From the NCBI RefSeq assembly GCF_902364365.1, contig NZ_CABJDN010000012.1:124001-188000 (forward strand): DNA of 64,000 nt, in the 5' to 3' direction. The stretch comes from Bacteroides intestinalis. GTDB taxonomy: Bacteria > Bacteroidota > Bacteroidia > Bacteroidales > Bacteroidaceae. The position numbers and the translations under genes are program-made. The notes beneath the pieces were generated by a model. The model was not told the origin of the DNA and did not search any database. It saw only the letters and a program-made list of their open reading frames with translations. Shown piece after piece: positions 40,877 to 50,670 of the stretch. The first letter of the stretch is position 1. Each line of letters opens with the position of its first letter.

Positions 40877-40966
40877 ACAAAGACTTGTTTAACACAAGTG
40901 TTTCATTTGCACCACACAAGTGTTTCATTTATACAACACAAGCATTACAGACAAGCCACACAAGTG
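40877..40966. repeat. 22-bp-period repeat array C (word ACACAAGTGT)
   Basis: A partial inverted copy (ACAAAGACTTGTTT, 40877-40890) is followed by four direct copies of ACACAAG(TG/CA) starting at 40892, 40914, 40936 and 40958, each exactly 22 bp apart. Copies 1 and 2 share 17 nt. The array lies in the 615-bp gap between the TrmH-family gene and nadA. Confidence 0.9.
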
Positions 40967-41010
40967 TAGAACAAACAGCGTACTTATACGCTATCTTTTT
41001 ATTCCTGTTG

Positions 41011-41018
41011 CAAAGATA
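41011..41018 (-). promoter_or_regulatory. Candidate -7 box for the TrmH-family gene
   Basis: On the - strand this reads TATCTTTG, about 178 nt before the start codon. A -33 element is not clear. A transcript from here would include array C. Confidence 0.4.
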
Positions 41019-41225
41019 CTTCTTTCCGTTCACATCCCTGTTAATAACCGTTGAAAAGCTGTCAAAAGAGTAGGGAAAGAAATTCAAAAATAATTCTTGC
41101 AATATTCAAAACAACGTATATGCATCCGACAGAATGAACATTCCAAAAAAGTTAAGAGAAACTTTCCGAGGTTATATAAACACATTTTTCAGCCCTATTA
41201 CACCGGTTTATAACCATAAAGTTAT

Positions 41226-41233
41226 TAACTTTG
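41226..41233 (+). promoter_or_regulatory. -7 box for nadA
   Basis: TAACTTTG matches TAnnTTTG and would give a leader of about 210 nt. The leader begins with a small hairpin, TCAACA-AGG-TGTTGA (41241-41255). The rest of the gap up to 41448 is A/T-rich with nothing recognised. Confidence 0.5.
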
Positions 41234-41448
41234 CACTTTATCAACAAGGTGTTGAAAGAGTTTTATAGATGGCTTATTATCAAGAGATATACCTTTTATT
41301 TGCCCGTTGATAACGTACGGATAAAGTTTTATCTCATACTAATAACTTCATAGACAAGAAAAATCGTATTTACTTGTCGACACTATTAACAGCCTATCAT
41401 CACCATCAAAGGATTTTTAAATTAGAAAGAGAAATAAAAAATATAATT

Positions 41449-42387
41449 ATGAATGATCTCATAGAAGCTATCAAGCAACTTAAAAAGGAGAAGAACGCGA
41501 TTATTCTGGGGCACTATTACCAGAAGGGGGAAATACAGGATATAGCCGATTACGTCGGCGATAGTCTGGCACTGGCTCAATGGGCAGCCAAAACGGAAGC
41601 GGATATCATTGTGATGTGCGGTGTTCACTTTATGGGTGAAACGGCCAAGGTGCTTTGTCCGAATAAGAAAGTGCTGGTTCCTGATATGGCAGCCGGTTGT
41701 TCGTTGGCGGACAGTTGTCCGGCGGACAAGTTCAGTCAGTTTGTCAAAGAGCATCCCGGATATACGGTGATATCTTACGTGAATACGACAGCTGCCGTAA
41801 AAGCAGTGACGGATGTTGTGGTAACTTCTACCAATGCGAAGCAGATCGTGGAAAGTTTCCCCAAAGATGAGAAAATAATCTTTGGTCCTGACAGAAACCT
41901 GGGGAATTATATTAACTCTATTACGGGACGCAATATGTTATTATGGGATGGCGCATGCCATGTACACGAACAATTCTCGGTTGAAAAGATTGTTGAATTA
42001 AAGGCGCAGCATCCCGATGCAGTAGTCTTGGCACATCCCGAATGTAAGAGTGTAGTTCTGAAGTTGGCTGATGTGGTAGGTTCAACCGCAGCATTGCTGA
42101 AGTATGCAGTGAATCATCCCGAGAAAGAGTATATTGTTGCTACCGAATCGGGCATTCTTCATGAGATGCAGAAGAAATGTCCGCAAACGACGTTTATTCC
42201 GGCTCCTCCTAACGATAGTACCTGTGCCTGCAATGAATGTAGCTTCATGAGATTAAATACGCTGGAAAAGCTTTATAATTGCTTGAAAGATGAGTCTCCG
42301 GAAATAACAGTAGATCCTGAAATTGCTGAGAAAGCAGTGAAGCCTATCAAAAGGATGCTGGAGATTTCGGCAAAGCTGGGGCTTTGA
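41449..42387 (+). CDS. nadA: Quinolinate synthase A
   Basis: A 312-residue enzyme that condenses iminoaspartate with dihydroxyacetone phosphate to quinolinate in NAD synthesis. It has the three-fold pseudo-symmetric NadA layout: KNAIILGHYYQKGEIQDIADY near the N terminus (split, His and Tyr for substrate), and cluster cysteines in MCGVHFMGET, VLAHPECK and CACNECSFM, which ligate the 4Fe-4S cluster. ATG 41449 gives the normal N terminus MNDLIEAIKQLKKEKN; the upstream extension to 41374 is not family-like. nadB and nadC are not adjacent here. Confidence 0.96.
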   Translation: MNDLIEAIKQLKKEKNAIILGHYYQKGEIQDIADYVGDSLALAQWAAKTEADIIVMCGVHFMGETAKVLCPNKKVLVPDMAAGCSLADSCPADKFSQFVKEHPGYTVISYVNTTAAVKAVTDVVVTSTNAKQIVESFPKDEKIIFGPDRNLGNYINSITGRNMLLWDGACHVHEQFSVEKIVELKAQHPDAVVLAHPECKSVVLKLADVVGSTAALLKYAVNHPEKEYIVATESGILHEMQKKCPQTTFIPAPPNDSTCACNECSFMRLNTLEKLYNCLKDESPEITVDPEIAEKAVKPIKRMLEISAKLGL

Positions 42388-42393
42388 TAAAGT

Positions 42394-42457
42394 GGTAAAG
42401 TGATAGAGGTGATAGAGGTGATAAAGTGGTAAGAGTAGTGTCACCCTATCACTTTAC
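42394..42457. terminator. Imperfect inverted repeat between nadA and the PorZ-like gene
   Basis: GGTAAAGTGATAG (42394-42406) pairs with CTATCACTTTAC (42446-42457). Short repeats of GATAGAGGT and GATAAAGTGGTAA fill the space between the arms. It lies between convergent genes and is probably the shared terminator. Confidence 0.6.
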
Positions 42458-42462
42458 TACCC

Positions 42463-44499
42463 TTATTCTCCTCTTATAAATGCAATTTTCGTAACAATCC
42501 CCTCTTTTCCTTCACTGTCTGCGGCAAGTACCATATATATTCCCGTGGCTACTCTCCTACCTTGCTTGTTTCTTCCGTCCCAGGTGAATTGTCCTCCCAG
42601 GGAAGTACCTTGGTAAATAAGATGTCCCGCAGTATCTACAATCTTCACGTCACTGTCGTAAACCATTCCCGTAACAGTAATCACTCCGTTGTAGTCCGGA
42701 CGTACCGGATTAGGATAAGCGCGTACATTACTCTCTTTAAAGCTGTTTTCAGCCTCAGTAGCGTCACTTTGATAAGAAACGAGACCCTTGCTTGTTCCGA
42801 TGAAGACTTCGCCGGTACGGGGATGTATGGCAATAGATACGATGCTATTGGAAAGCAGCGGACTGTTTTCTTCCGTAAAGTGATGAATCGTTTCCATTCC
42901 ATCCGCACTTATCAGGTAAATTCCGTTGGATGCCGTACCTATCCACTTACGGTTGGCTCCATCCACTGCAATGGCATTAATCGCTTCGTTCACCAATAAG
43001 AAATCAGCCAACCCGCTGCCATCATTGCGCGGAACTTTAATCTGTGTGCAATAGAAGTTATCATTGAAATAACGGGAAGGATTATTTAGTACCAAAGGAC
43101 CTTTACCGGTACCTATCCAGATAGCCCCCTCTTTATCTTCGACAATACAATAAACTGCCGACTGTTCCAAAATAGTTCCATCCTGATTGGTAAATTGGCT
43201 TATAAATTTGTGTTGATCGTCCGAAGTGTCTTCTATAGTGCTATTGTAGTTCAGACAAAATACTCCTCCTGACTCTGTGCGTGAAGAAGTGGCCCACAAC
43301 CAACCTCTTTTATCAAAGATAGTACGTCCGAAATTACTTCTTTCCATGGCTTCCGGATAATGAAGACTTACCCAGCTTCCATCTTTTCTCAATACCTGTA
43401 CCGGATTTTTAGCAACACCGCAACTTACCATCCAAAGATTATTTTCTTTATCATAGATAAGTCCGTTTACGCGTACATAATTATGTTTTGAATCATTGTT
43501 TGGCAATGCACTTTCCAGCGGACTATTGTGCATACTATACCAATTAATGAACTTCCCATCCCTAAATTCATATATACCCTCTCCTGCCGATGCCACAAAA
43601 TGATGAGTATTATCCTGAGGATCTTGAACTATGCAATTTATGTCATCATACCGTTGATGGGTCTGTTCACTGATACCTTCTTCCTGAAAACTGTTCCAGG
43701 TATTATTTTCAAATGTCATGATAGTACCGGGACGATTCAGTCTGTTTGCTATATGCCCGCCTCCGGTTATTAATAATCGCTCTCTGGCAAAATTCATATA
43801 ATACGGATAGTTTCGTACAGGACTGTTTGGTGTTATATTTTCCGGTATCTCTTCTTTAAAGGGAATATCCCGATATTCGGACAGAAATTCAGATGTATCA
43901 TCCGTAACTTTTTTCCAGTTGTTAATGTCTAATAGATTTTCGGTTAATAATCCTGCAAACAATCCTTCGGAAGTAGCCGCATAGAGCTGATTATCTGAAA
44001 CGTTACATGCCAGGACATTTTTGTTCAGCGGATAGTAATTACTGATTTCCCGTTTTTTCAGATTGATGCACAGAATACCTGATGCTGTAGATAAATAAGC
44101 AGATTCTTTATGGAAACAAGCATGGTTGACAGATTTATCCTGCGTCATATTTTTGTTTTTATAATCAGGCAGATTATAAACATCCTCTTCATTTACCAGT
44201 AGATCAATGTTTGCATTAGAATAAACAATGACTAATGTTTTATGAGTGGCCTGATAAGCTATATAGGATATTTCTGTGTCGCTTAGCGGGAGTGATTTGG
44301 AATATGTGCGTATACTGTTATCCTCTTTGTCATAAGCATATAAATCTCCGTTGGCAAGAACAAAGAGTTTGCTTCCTATGACTTCACTGCGGGTAGGATT
44401 ATGATAAGAAAGGTACGTTTGCCACTCTCCTATTGCATTTTGTGCATTAACGGGCAGTAGAATACATAAGCTGAATAAAAGTATATATAAAAATCTCAT
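42463..44499 (-). CDS. porZ: PorZ-like two-propeller protein with C-terminal sorting-type domain
   Basis: A 678-residue exported protein (signal 1-19). It opens with the PorZ N-terminal propeller signature (IGEWQTYLSYHNPTRSEVIG; LFVLANGDLYAYDKED) and contains Reg_prop-type blades (GAIWIGTGKGPLVLNN; RKWIGTASNGIYLIS; EVFIGTSKGLVSYQ). The end is a FlgD/T9SS-type Ig domain (AYPNPVRPDYNGVITVTG to IAFIRGE). In Porphyromonas, PorZ helps attach type IX secretion cargo to lipopolysaccharide; many Bacteroides carry such a protein without a full type IX system, so the role here is open. Convergent with nadA; preceded by the rdgB terminator. Confidence 0.82.
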   Translation of the reverse strand: MRFLYILLFSLCILLPVNAQNAIGEWQTYLSYHNPTRSEVIGSKLFVLANGDLYAYDKEDNSIRTYSKSLPLSDTEISYIAYQATHKTLVIVYSNANIDLLVNEEDVYNLPDYKNKNMTQDKSVNHACFHKESAYLSTASGILCINLKKREISNYYPLNKNVLACNVSDNQLYAATSEGLFAGLLTENLLDINNWKKVTDDTSEFLSEYRDIPFKEEIPENITPNSPVRNYPYYMNFARERLLITGGGHIANRLNRPGTIMTFENNTWNSFQEEGISEQTHQRYDDINCIVQDPQDNTHHFVASAGEGIYEFRDGKFINWYSMHNSPLESALPNNDSKHNYVRVNGLIYDKENNLWMVSCGVAKNPVQVLRKDGSWVSLHYPEAMERSNFGRTIFDKRGWLWATSSRTESGGVFCLNYNSTIEDTSDDQHKFISQFTNQDGTILEQSAVYCIVEDKEGAIWIGTGKGPLVLNNPSRYFNDNFYCTQIKVPRNDGSGLADFLLVNEAINAIAVDGANRKWIGTASNGIYLISADGMETIHHFTEENSPLLSNSIVSIAIHPRTGEVFIGTSKGLVSYQSDATEAENSFKESNVRAYPNPVRPDYNGVITVTGMVYDSDVKIVDTAGHLIYQGTSLGGQFTWDGRNKQGRRVATGIYMVLAADSEGKEGIVTKIAFIRGE

Positions 44500-44516
44500 A
44501 AAAAGGTCAGAGCTGT

Positions 44517-44549
44517 ATTAGTTTGTAAGCAACACACTTACAAACTAAT
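44517..44549 (-). terminator. Terminator hairpin downstream of rdgB
   Basis: A perfect 13-bp stem, ATTAGTTTGTAAG/CTTACAAACTAAT, with a 7-nt loop begins 18 bp past the rdgB stop and ends 18 bp before the PorZ-like start. The T-run is weak, so partial read-through is possible. Confidence 0.65.
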
Positions 44550-44567
44550 AACTCTATATTTATGAGT

Positions 44568-45152
44568 TTATTGTATACTATTGAGGAATTTGCAGAGTTT
44601 GTTTGTGGCTATGGCACGATGGCTTATTTTATTTTTCAATTCATTACCCATCTCTGCAAAGGTTTGCGAATAACCTTCGGGGACAAATATCGGATCGTAG
44701 CCGAAACCTGAATTCCCTCGTCTGCCTTTGATAATTTCTCCTTTGATAGTACCCTCAAACAAGTGCTCTTTTCCGTTAATAATCAGGGCAAATACAGTGC
44801 GGAATTGCGCTTTCCGGTTTTCTATTCCTTCCATACTGCGCAGGAGTTTCAGCATATTTGCTTTTGCATTGTGTCCGTCTCCGGCATAGCGGGCAGAGTA
44901 AACTCCAGGTTCTCCGTTCAGCGCTTCTACCTCCAGTCCGGTGTCATCGGCAAAGCAGTCCATCTGGTAGTTTTCAAAAATGTATTGAGCTTTCAGCAAG
45001 GCATTTCCTTCCAAAGTATCTGCTGTTTCGGGAATGTCTACATAGCAGTGAATGTCTTTCAGGCTAAGGAGTTCTATCCTATTGCCTAAAATGGCAGTTA
45101 CCTCTTCCAATTTGTGTGCATTGTTTGTGGCAAATACAAATTTCCTTTTCAT
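44568..45152 (-). CDS. rdgB: dITP/XTP pyrophosphatase (non-canonical purine NTP pyrophosphatase)
   Basis: A 194-residue RdgB/HAM1 family enzyme that removes ITP, dITP and XTP from the nucleotide pool by hydrolysis to the monophosphate and pyrophosphate. Family motifs are complete: [12 protein letters not shown] at the N terminus (SxTxNxxK-type triphosphate site), [20 protein letters not shown] (catalytic Asp for Mg2+), and [16 protein letters not shown] (about 144-159, base recognition). Length is normal. Its -7 box (45194-45187) overlaps the divergent promoter of the transferase gene. Confidence 0.95.
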   Translation of the reverse strand: MKRKFVFATNNAHKLEEVTAILGNRIELLSLKDIHCYVDIPETADTLEGNALLKAQYIFENYQMDCFADDTGLEVEALNGEPGVYSARYAGDGHNAKANMLKLLRSMEGIENRKAQFRTVFALIINGKEHLFEGTIKGEIIKGRRGNSGFGYDPIFVPEGYSQTFAEMGNELKNKISHRAIATNKLCKFLNSIQ

Positions 45153-45176
45153 AATAATTGGTATTATTTATCGTTG

Positions 45177-45194
45177 TATATTTGTGCAAAAGTA
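45177..45194. promoter_or_regulatory. Interlocked divergent -7 boxes
   Basis: TATATTTG (45177-45184, + strand) faces the transferase gene and TACTTTTG (45194-45187, - strand) faces rdgB. They are 2 bp apart, so polymerase binding at one should exclude the other. Confidence 0.45.
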
Positions 45195-45200
45195 CAAAAG

Positions 45201-46712
45201 ATGAAGGGAATATTTCTTAATAAGGACATAAAATATGCTTTGTTCATATTGTCTTTAACTATAGGTTATGGACTTCTCTTCGTTATATGGGAATTTCGGG
45301 ATATTCCTTGCTCCGGTTTTACTGATTTTCTGATACTTGTATTGCAATGGGGAATCATTACCTTAGCTTCTTTTCCCTTATTTCTTCTGTTGGGAATCAA
45401 CAGATATGTTTTCTCTGTTTCTTTTCCGGTTATTGTGTTACTTAGCGGTGTTTTTGCCTATTTTCGTTGTTCGCTTCATATTACGCTAACTCCGATGCTG
45501 ATCGATCTGATTGCAGTAAATGATGCAGGTTTCGGAACGGGCTTTATTACTTTGAAGTTGTTTCTGTTTATTCTGGCTGCCTTATTGTATTCTTTGGTTG
45601 CCGTGTATTGGCGTTTCAGTAAAATACAAGTAAATAGATGGGAACTTTTTGTAGTATCTTCCTTATGTCTGTTGTTTGTGTTTCATGGGGTGGGAAAATT
45701 GTCCGGTTCCGTATCACGGCGTATGCCGGCTTCTTTCTTTTATGTATTAAAAGATTATATGTTGCAACGACAGGCACAGGGTACACGAATCGACTTCAAG
45801 GGAGATATGCGTTGTGATGTAGATACCTTGACCGTAATTGTGGTATTGGGGGAATCATTGCGTGCCGACCATTTGCAACTGAATGGATATAGAAGAAACA
45901 CTACTCCTTTACTTGCATCTGATGTACGGATCTGTTCCTTTCCGAATGTTTATACCAAAGAGGTTTTTACGCATACCAGTCTGCCGGTTATTTTAACAAG
46001 AGCAGACAGTATTGATGATAAGAGGGCACAAACAGAACGATCTTTTATTTCTCTTTTTAAAAAGGCCGGTTTTCGTACATCTTGGCTTGCCAGTCAGGAA
46101 CCTGTAAATACCTATTCGGATTTTATGTATGAAGCCGATACATTGATATATGCTAATGAGGGAAAGAATGTGTATATGTTTGATAAATGGCTGGATGGAG
46201 CTTTACTGACTTTTTATCTGAAAGAATTAGAATATTCAAACCCACGGAAGTTGATTGTTCTTCATACGATAGGTTCACATTGGTGGTATAATTCTCATTT
46301 TGAAAAAGAAGTTTTCTCTCCTGTTCTACGTTCAAAAAATATTTCTTCAAGTACCCGGGAGGCTATTATAAATTCTTATGATAACACTGTCTTATATACA
46401 GATTGTTTTTTGCATCAGCTGATCGAAGAGTTGAGAGATAAAGCGGCCATTCTTATTTATCTTTCCGACCATGGAGAATCTTTGGGAGAAAATGAAAAGT
46501 ATCTTCATGCAGAAGATAATGAACCGCTTCATTATCCGGCAGCTTTTGTATGGTACTCGGTTAAGTATGAGAAATTATTTCCTCAGAAGATAGAAGCTAT
46601 GAAAAGAAATGCTGTGAAACATGTCACTACGAGCTTCATGTTTCACAGCATTTTGGATGCTTCTTCCATTACATCTGCTTATTTGGATGAAGAACAAAGC
46701 ATATTCAAATAA
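45201..46712 (+). CDS. EptA-like phosphoethanolamine transferase (sulfatase fold)
   Basis: A 503-residue inner-membrane protein from ATG 45201; the frame upstream to 45114 is not needed. About five transmembrane helices occupy residues 12-175, followed by a periplasmic alkaline-phosphatase-fold domain. Key segments are VVLGESLRADHLQLNGYRRN (about 214-233, metal-binding Glu), VFTHTSLPVILTR with the Thr nucleophile (about 255-267) and LIYLSDHGESLGEN (about 417-430, metal Asp-His). These match transferases that add phosphoethanolamine to lipid A or glycans and can affect polymyxin resistance. The acceptor is unknown. It converges on the YitT gene with a 4-bp gap. Confidence 0.87.
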   Translation: MKGIFLNKDIKYALFILSLTIGYGLLFVIWEFRDIPCSGFTDFLILVLQWGIITLASFPLFLLLGINRYVFSVSFPVIVLLSGVFAYFRCSLHITLTPMLIDLIAVNDAGFGTGFITLKLFLFILAALLYSLVAVYWRFSKIQVNRWELFVVSSLCLLFVFHGVGKLSGSVSRRMPASFFYVLKDYMLQRQAQGTRIDFKGDMRCDVDTLTVIVVLGESLRADHLQLNGYRRNTTPLLASDVRICSFPNVYTKEVFTHTSLPVILTRADSIDDKRAQTERSFISLFKKAGFRTSWLASQEPVNTYSDFMYEADTLIYANEGKNVYMFDKWLDGALLTFYLKELEYSNPRKLIVLHTIGSHWWYNSHFEKEVFSPVLRSKNISSSTREAIINSYDNTVLYTDCFLHQLIEELRDKAAILIYLSDHGESLGENEKYLHAEDNEPLHYPAAFVWYSVKYEKLFPQKIEAMKRNAVKHVTTSFMFHSILDASSITSAYLDEEQSIFK

Positions 46713-46722
46713 GGGCTTATTT
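46707..46722. terminator. Small shared hairpin at converging gene ends
   Basis: AAATAAG-GG-CTTATTT spans the two stop codons of the EptA-like and YitT genes. The stem is only 7 A/T-rich pairs, so it is a weak candidate. Confidence 0.35.
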
Positions 46723-47619
46723 CACTTTCAACCGGTCAAAACCTTCTCCATATACTCCGATAACGGAACTTTGAGAGATAAATGCGTTCGGGTCAATGTC
46801 TTTCACCAAACGGAAAATGTCGATTGACTGGCGCTTATAAGCTAATACAACAAGTACTTTTACATTGTGTTTACTGTACCATCCTATACCGTCCAGCACG
46901 GTTACGCCGCGGTGTGTCTCCTTCGTGATGCGGTCGGCAATCTTTTCATACTCTTTGGAGAAGATGAAGAATTGCACGGACTGGCGGGCACTGTTCACAA
47001 TATAGTCTAATACGAAACCGATAACAAACAAAGTTACAAAACCAAATATCACGCGTCTCCAGTCATGGAATACGAAGTAACAGGAACTGATGATAATCAC
47101 ATCGCAAAGCATTACCATACGTCCCAGTGTGACGTCTTTATACTTATGTATGATAGCGGCGATAATATCCGTTCCTCCCGTGCTTCCGTTGCAATTGAAT
47201 ACGACCCCAAGGCCTGCACCGCACATGACGGCACCTATCATGCAAGCCATGAAGTCCTGTCCCGGTCCCAGTATAAGCGGTGGCGTATTGTCGGGACCAT
47301 TTACGAGTACCTGGAAAAACCATAAAAAGAATGTCAGTCCGAAGATGGCGAACGTGGTTTTAATACTGAATTTAGGACCCAGTATTTTGATGGCAAATGT
47401 CATTAAGACAGCATTGATGATGAAGTATGACCATTGGATGGGAAACCCCGTGGCGTAATAAATAATTGCACCGATACCCGTAGTTCCTCCCGTCGTTATC
47501 TGATAAGGAATCAGAAACAATGCCCATCCCAAGGCATAGCTGATAAGACCGACAGTGATGAAGATATAGTCTCGCAACTCTCTCATCATTTCGGCTTTGG
47601 TTGGTTTTGTGATTTGCAT
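46717..47619 (-). CDS. YitT family membrane protein (DUF161/DUF2179)
   Basis: A 300-residue protein with five hydrophobic segments between residues 15 and 210 (FITVGLISYALGWALFLIP; TGFPIQWSYFIINAVLMTFAI; FMACMIGAVMCGAGLGVVF and others), followed by a C-terminal soluble DUF2179 domain (about 215-300; FSKEYEKIADRITKETHRGVTV, GEGFDRLKVK). GSTGGTDIIAAII is a conserved glycine-rich loop. The family is widespread; the transported or sensed compound is unknown. It is followed by a palindromic element and leuS on the same strand. Confidence 0.9.
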   Translation of the reverse strand: MQITKPTKAEMMRELRDYIFITVGLISYALGWALFLIPYQITTGGTTGIGAIIYYATGFPIQWSYFIINAVLMTFAIKILGPKFSIKTTFAIFGLTFFLWFFQVLVNGPDNTPPLILGPGQDFMACMIGAVMCGAGLGVVFNCNGSTGGTDIIAAIIHKYKDVTLGRMVMLCDVIIISSCYFVFHDWRRVIFGFVTLFVIGFVLDYIVNSARQSVQFFIFSKEYEKIADRITKETHRGVTVLDGIGWYSKHNVKVLVVLAYKRQSIDIFRLVKDIDPNAFISQSSVIGVYGEGFDRLKVK

Positions 47620-47627
47620 ATTAATCA

Positions 47628-47711
47628 GTTACAAGCTACGAGCTACGAGCTACAAGTGTAGGTAAATGAAGACAGGCTGACTTGTCTCTTGTAGCCCGTA
47701 GCTCGTAACTA
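47628..47711. repeat. Imperfect palindrome built of GAGCTAC repeats
   Basis: The left half carries three tandem copies of AGCTAC(G/A) (47633-47655), and the right half reads CTTGTAGCCCGTAGCTCGTAAC (split; about 47688-47709), pairing over about 19 nt with two mismatches. It fills the 94-bp gap between leuS (which ends here) and the YitT start, and may terminate leuS transcription. Confidence 0.7.
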
Positions 47712-47713
47712 AT

Positions 47714-50551
47714 TTATTTAATAACAATGTTTACGATTTTCTTCGGGACGACAATCACCTTCACTACTGATTTGCCTTCCATCCATTTAGCCGAACGTTC
47801 ATCTGCCAATACGGTGCTTTGAATGGTTTCTGAAGTTTCGTCAGCAGGGAATTCCATATTGAAGCGTGCCTTGCCATTGAAAGATATGGTGTAGTTGATT
47901 GTATCTTCCACCAGGTATTCTTCGTTGTAAGCAGGCCACTCGGCATCGCAAACTGAGTCTGCATGGCCCAGTGTATCCCACAACTCTTCACATACGTGCG
48001 GAGCGAAAGGAGCTAATACGATAACCAGTTGATTCAATATTTCTTTCTTGCTGCATTTCAGACTGAATAACTCGTTTACGCAGATCATGAAAGCACTGAC
48101 GGAAGTATTGTAAGAGAACTGTTCAATATCACCCGTTACTTTCTTAATCAGTTTATGCAAAGATTTCAGTTCTTCCTTGGTTGCAGGTTCATCCGTCACC
48201 ATATAATTGCCGTTACGGTCGTAGAACAGTGACCAGAACTTCTTGATGAAGCGGTATACACCGTCGATACCGTTCGTATCCCAAGGCTTGGATTGCTCTA
48301 CCGGACCGAGGAACATCTCATACATACGCAATGTATCCGCACCGTATTTCTCAACAATCATATCGGGATTAACGACGTTGAACATGGATTTACTCATCTT
48401 CTCCACAGCCCAGCCGCAGATGTATTTACCATCTTCCAGGATAAACTCAGCGTTGGCAAATTCAGGACGCCATGCTTTGAAAGCTTCAAGATCCAGAATA
48501 TCATTGGATACGATATTTACATCCACGTGGAGTGGGGTAGTGTCGTACTGATTCTTCAGATTCAGAGAAACGAATTTATTGCTATCTTTGATACGGTATA
48601 CGAAGTTACTCCGTCCCTGTATCATACCTTGATTAACCAACTTCTGGAACGGTTCTTCCACGATAGATACTCCTACATCGTACAGGAATTTGTTCCAGAA
48701 ACGTGAATAAATCAAGTGTCCCGTAGCATGTTCCGTACCACCCACATAGAGGTCGACGCTTCTCCAGTATTCATCTATTTTCTTATCAACCAATGCTTTG
48801 TTGTTATGCGGGTCCATATAGCGCAGATAGTAAGCGCTGGAACCTGCAAAGCCCGGCATGGTATTCAGTTCAAGAGGGAATACGGTGACGTTATCTATCT
48901 TTTCATTCTCTACCACACATTTGTTTACAGTGTCCCAAGCCCATTTGGTAGCATGTCCCAACGGTGGCTCTCCGGTTTCGGTAGGAAGGAATTTGGCAAC
49001 TTCCGGCAATTCAAGCGGCAAACAGCTTTCATCAATCATATAAGGCATTCCATCCTTGTAGTAAACCGGGAACGGTTCGCCCCAGTAGCGCTGGCGGGAG
49101 AAGATAGCGTCACGAAGACGATAATTCACCTTTACGCGTCCCAGATTATGTTCTTTTACGTAGTTCTTGGTCTTTTCGATAGCTTCTTTGATGGTCAGTC
49201 CGTTCAATGTAAGATCACAGTAAGGAGTTACATCAGGTCTCGGAGAGTTGCAAACGATACCTTCTTTGGCATCAAAGCTTTCTTCGCTGACATCACAGCC
49301 TTCTACCAACGGACGGATCTCCAATCCGAAATGTTTGGCGAAAGCATAGTCACGACTATCGTGTGCAGGTACAGCCATGATGGCACCTGTACCATAACCG
49401 GCAAGTACATAGTCGCTAATCCAGATGGGCACTGCCTCACCTGTGAAAGGATTAATGGCATAACTTCCGGAGAATACCCCCGTCACGCTGCGGTCTGTAA
49501 TACGATCACGTTCGGTACGTTTCTTTGTGCGTTCCAGATAAGCGTTAACTTCATCTTTTTGTTCAGGAGCAGTCAACTGGGCTACCAATTCGCTTTCCGG
49601 TGCCAACACCATGAAAGTAACACCGAACATCGTATCTGCACGAGTCGTGAAGATGGTAAATTCCAGATCGCTGTCTTTTACTTTGAACTGTACTTCGGCA
49701 CCTTCGCTGCGACCGATCCAGTTTCTTTGAGTTTCTTTCAGAGAATCTGTCCAGTCGATGACATCCAGTCCGTCCAACAAGCGTTGCGCATAGGCGGAAA
49801 CGCGAAGACACCATTGGCGCATCTTCTTCTGAACTACGGGGAAACCTCCGCGTTCGGATACACCGTCTATCACTTCATCGTTGGCCAGAACCGTACCCAA
49901 TTGGGCGCACCAGTTTACCATCGTTTCACCCAGATAGGCGATGCGATAGTTCATCAGGATTTCCTGTTTCTCTTTCTCGCTCTTGGCTTTCCACTCTTCG
50001 GCAGTGAAGTTGAGTTCTTCGCCACAAGCCACATTCATGCCGTTGGTGCCTATTTGTTCGAAGGCCTGTATCAGTTCTTCGATAGGGCGAGCCTGCTTTT
50101 CATCATTGCAATAATAGCTGTTGAACATCTTCTGGAATGCCCATTGCGTCCAATGATAATACTCCGGTTCGCAGGTACGTATTTCGCGGCTCCAGTCAAA
50201 ACAGAAACCTATCTTATCCAACTGTTCACGGTAGCGGTCGATATTGTTGATCGTAGTAATTGCAGGATGTTGTCCCGTTTGTATAGCATATTGTTCGGCG
50301 GGAAGTCCGTAAGCATCATATCCCATGGGATTTAGTACATTGAAGCCCTGCAGTCGTTTGTAACGAGCATAAATGTCCGAAGCAATGTATCCTAGCGGGT
50401 GTCCTACGTGTAGGCCCGCACCGGAGGGGTAGGGGAACATGTTTAGTACATAGTACTTCTGCTTCGTCTCATCTTCCTTCACTTGGTAGGTTTTCTCTTC
50501 CACCCACCTTTTCTGCCACTTCTTTTCAATCTCCCTGAAATTGTACTCCAT
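47714..50551 (-). CDS. leuS: Leucyl-tRNA synthetase
   Basis: A 945-residue class I aminoacyl-tRNA synthetase that charges tRNA-Leu. The HIGH motif appears as HVGHPLGY (about 48-55, in [16 protein letters not shown]), and KMSKS is intact in [14 protein letters not shown] (about 715-728). The CP1 editing domain lies at about 230-430 (threonine-rich [32 protein letters not shown], the hydrolytic Asp region). An anticodon-binding helical domain and a small C-terminal domain complete it. Length is slightly above the E. coli enzyme, as in other Bacteroidota. A long open frame on the opposite strand (48716-50335) is a codon-bias shadow. Confidence 0.98.
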   Translation of the reverse strand: MEYNFREIEKKWQKRWVEEKTYQVKEDETKQKYYVLNMFPYPSGAGLHVGHPLGYIASDIYARYKRLQGFNVLNPMGYDAYGLPAEQYAIQTGQHPAITTINNIDRYREQLDKIGFCFDWSREIRTCEPEYYHWTQWAFQKMFNSYYCNDEKQARPIEELIQAFEQIGTNGMNVACGEELNFTAEEWKAKSEKEKQEILMNYRIAYLGETMVNWCAQLGTVLANDEVIDGVSERGGFPVVQKKMRQWCLRVSAYAQRLLDGLDVIDWTDSLKETQRNWIGRSEGAEVQFKVKDSDLEFTIFTTRADTMFGVTFMVLAPESELVAQLTAPEQKDEVNAYLERTKKRTERDRITDRSVTGVFSGSYAINPFTGEAVPIWISDYVLAGYGTGAIMAVPAHDSRDYAFAKHFGLEIRPLVEGCDVSEESFDAKEGIVCNSPRPDVTPYCDLTLNGLTIKEAIEKTKNYVKEHNLGRVKVNYRLRDAIFSRQRYWGEPFPVYYKDGMPYMIDESCLPLELPEVAKFLPTETGEPPLGHATKWAWDTVNKCVVENEKIDNVTVFPLELNTMPGFAGSSAYYLRYMDPHNNKALVDKKIDEYWRSVDLYVGGTEHATGHLIYSRFWNKFLYDVGVSIVEEPFQKLVNQGMIQGRSNFVYRIKDSNKFVSLNLKNQYDTTPLHVDVNIVSNDILDLEAFKAWRPEFANAEFILEDGKYICGWAVEKMSKSMFNVVNPDMIVEKYGADTLRMYEMFLGPVEQSKPWDTNGIDGVYRFIKKFWSLFYDRNGNYMVTDEPATKEELKSLHKLIKKVTGDIEQFSYNTSVSAFMICVNELFSLKCSKKEILNQLVIVLAPFAPHVCEELWDTLGHADSVCDAEWPAYNEEYLVEDTINYTISFNGKARFNMEFPADETSETIQSTVLADERSAKWMEGKSVVKVIVVPKKIVNIVIK

Positions 50552-50609
50552 AATGGTTTTCTTTCGTTATTTTATGGTTGATACTTAGTTATATACTTTA
50601 TAAACGGTG

Positions 50610-50617
50610 CAAATTTA
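50610..50617 (-). promoter_or_regulatory. -7 box for leuS
   Basis: On the - strand this reads TAAATTTG (TAnnTTTG), about 60 nt before the start codon. Repeat array D begins 54 bp upstream of it. Confidence 0.45.
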
Positions 50618-50670
50618 CGGGTTTATTTTCAGATTCATAGCTTAGTACAATAAAAAAGTATTTGTCCGTA

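Noticed and set aside
40285..41260. Replication origin, from several TTATCAACA-like words near nadA and the TrmH-family gene
   Set aside because: The words differ from the DnaA box TTATCCACA, are widely spaced, partly coding, and no dnaA or other origin gene is near.
48716..50335. A 539-codon open frame on the + strand, antisense to leuS
   Set aside because: leuS is unambiguous on the other strand with intact HIGH and KMSKS motifs. The antisense frame has no recognisable domain and reflects codon bias.
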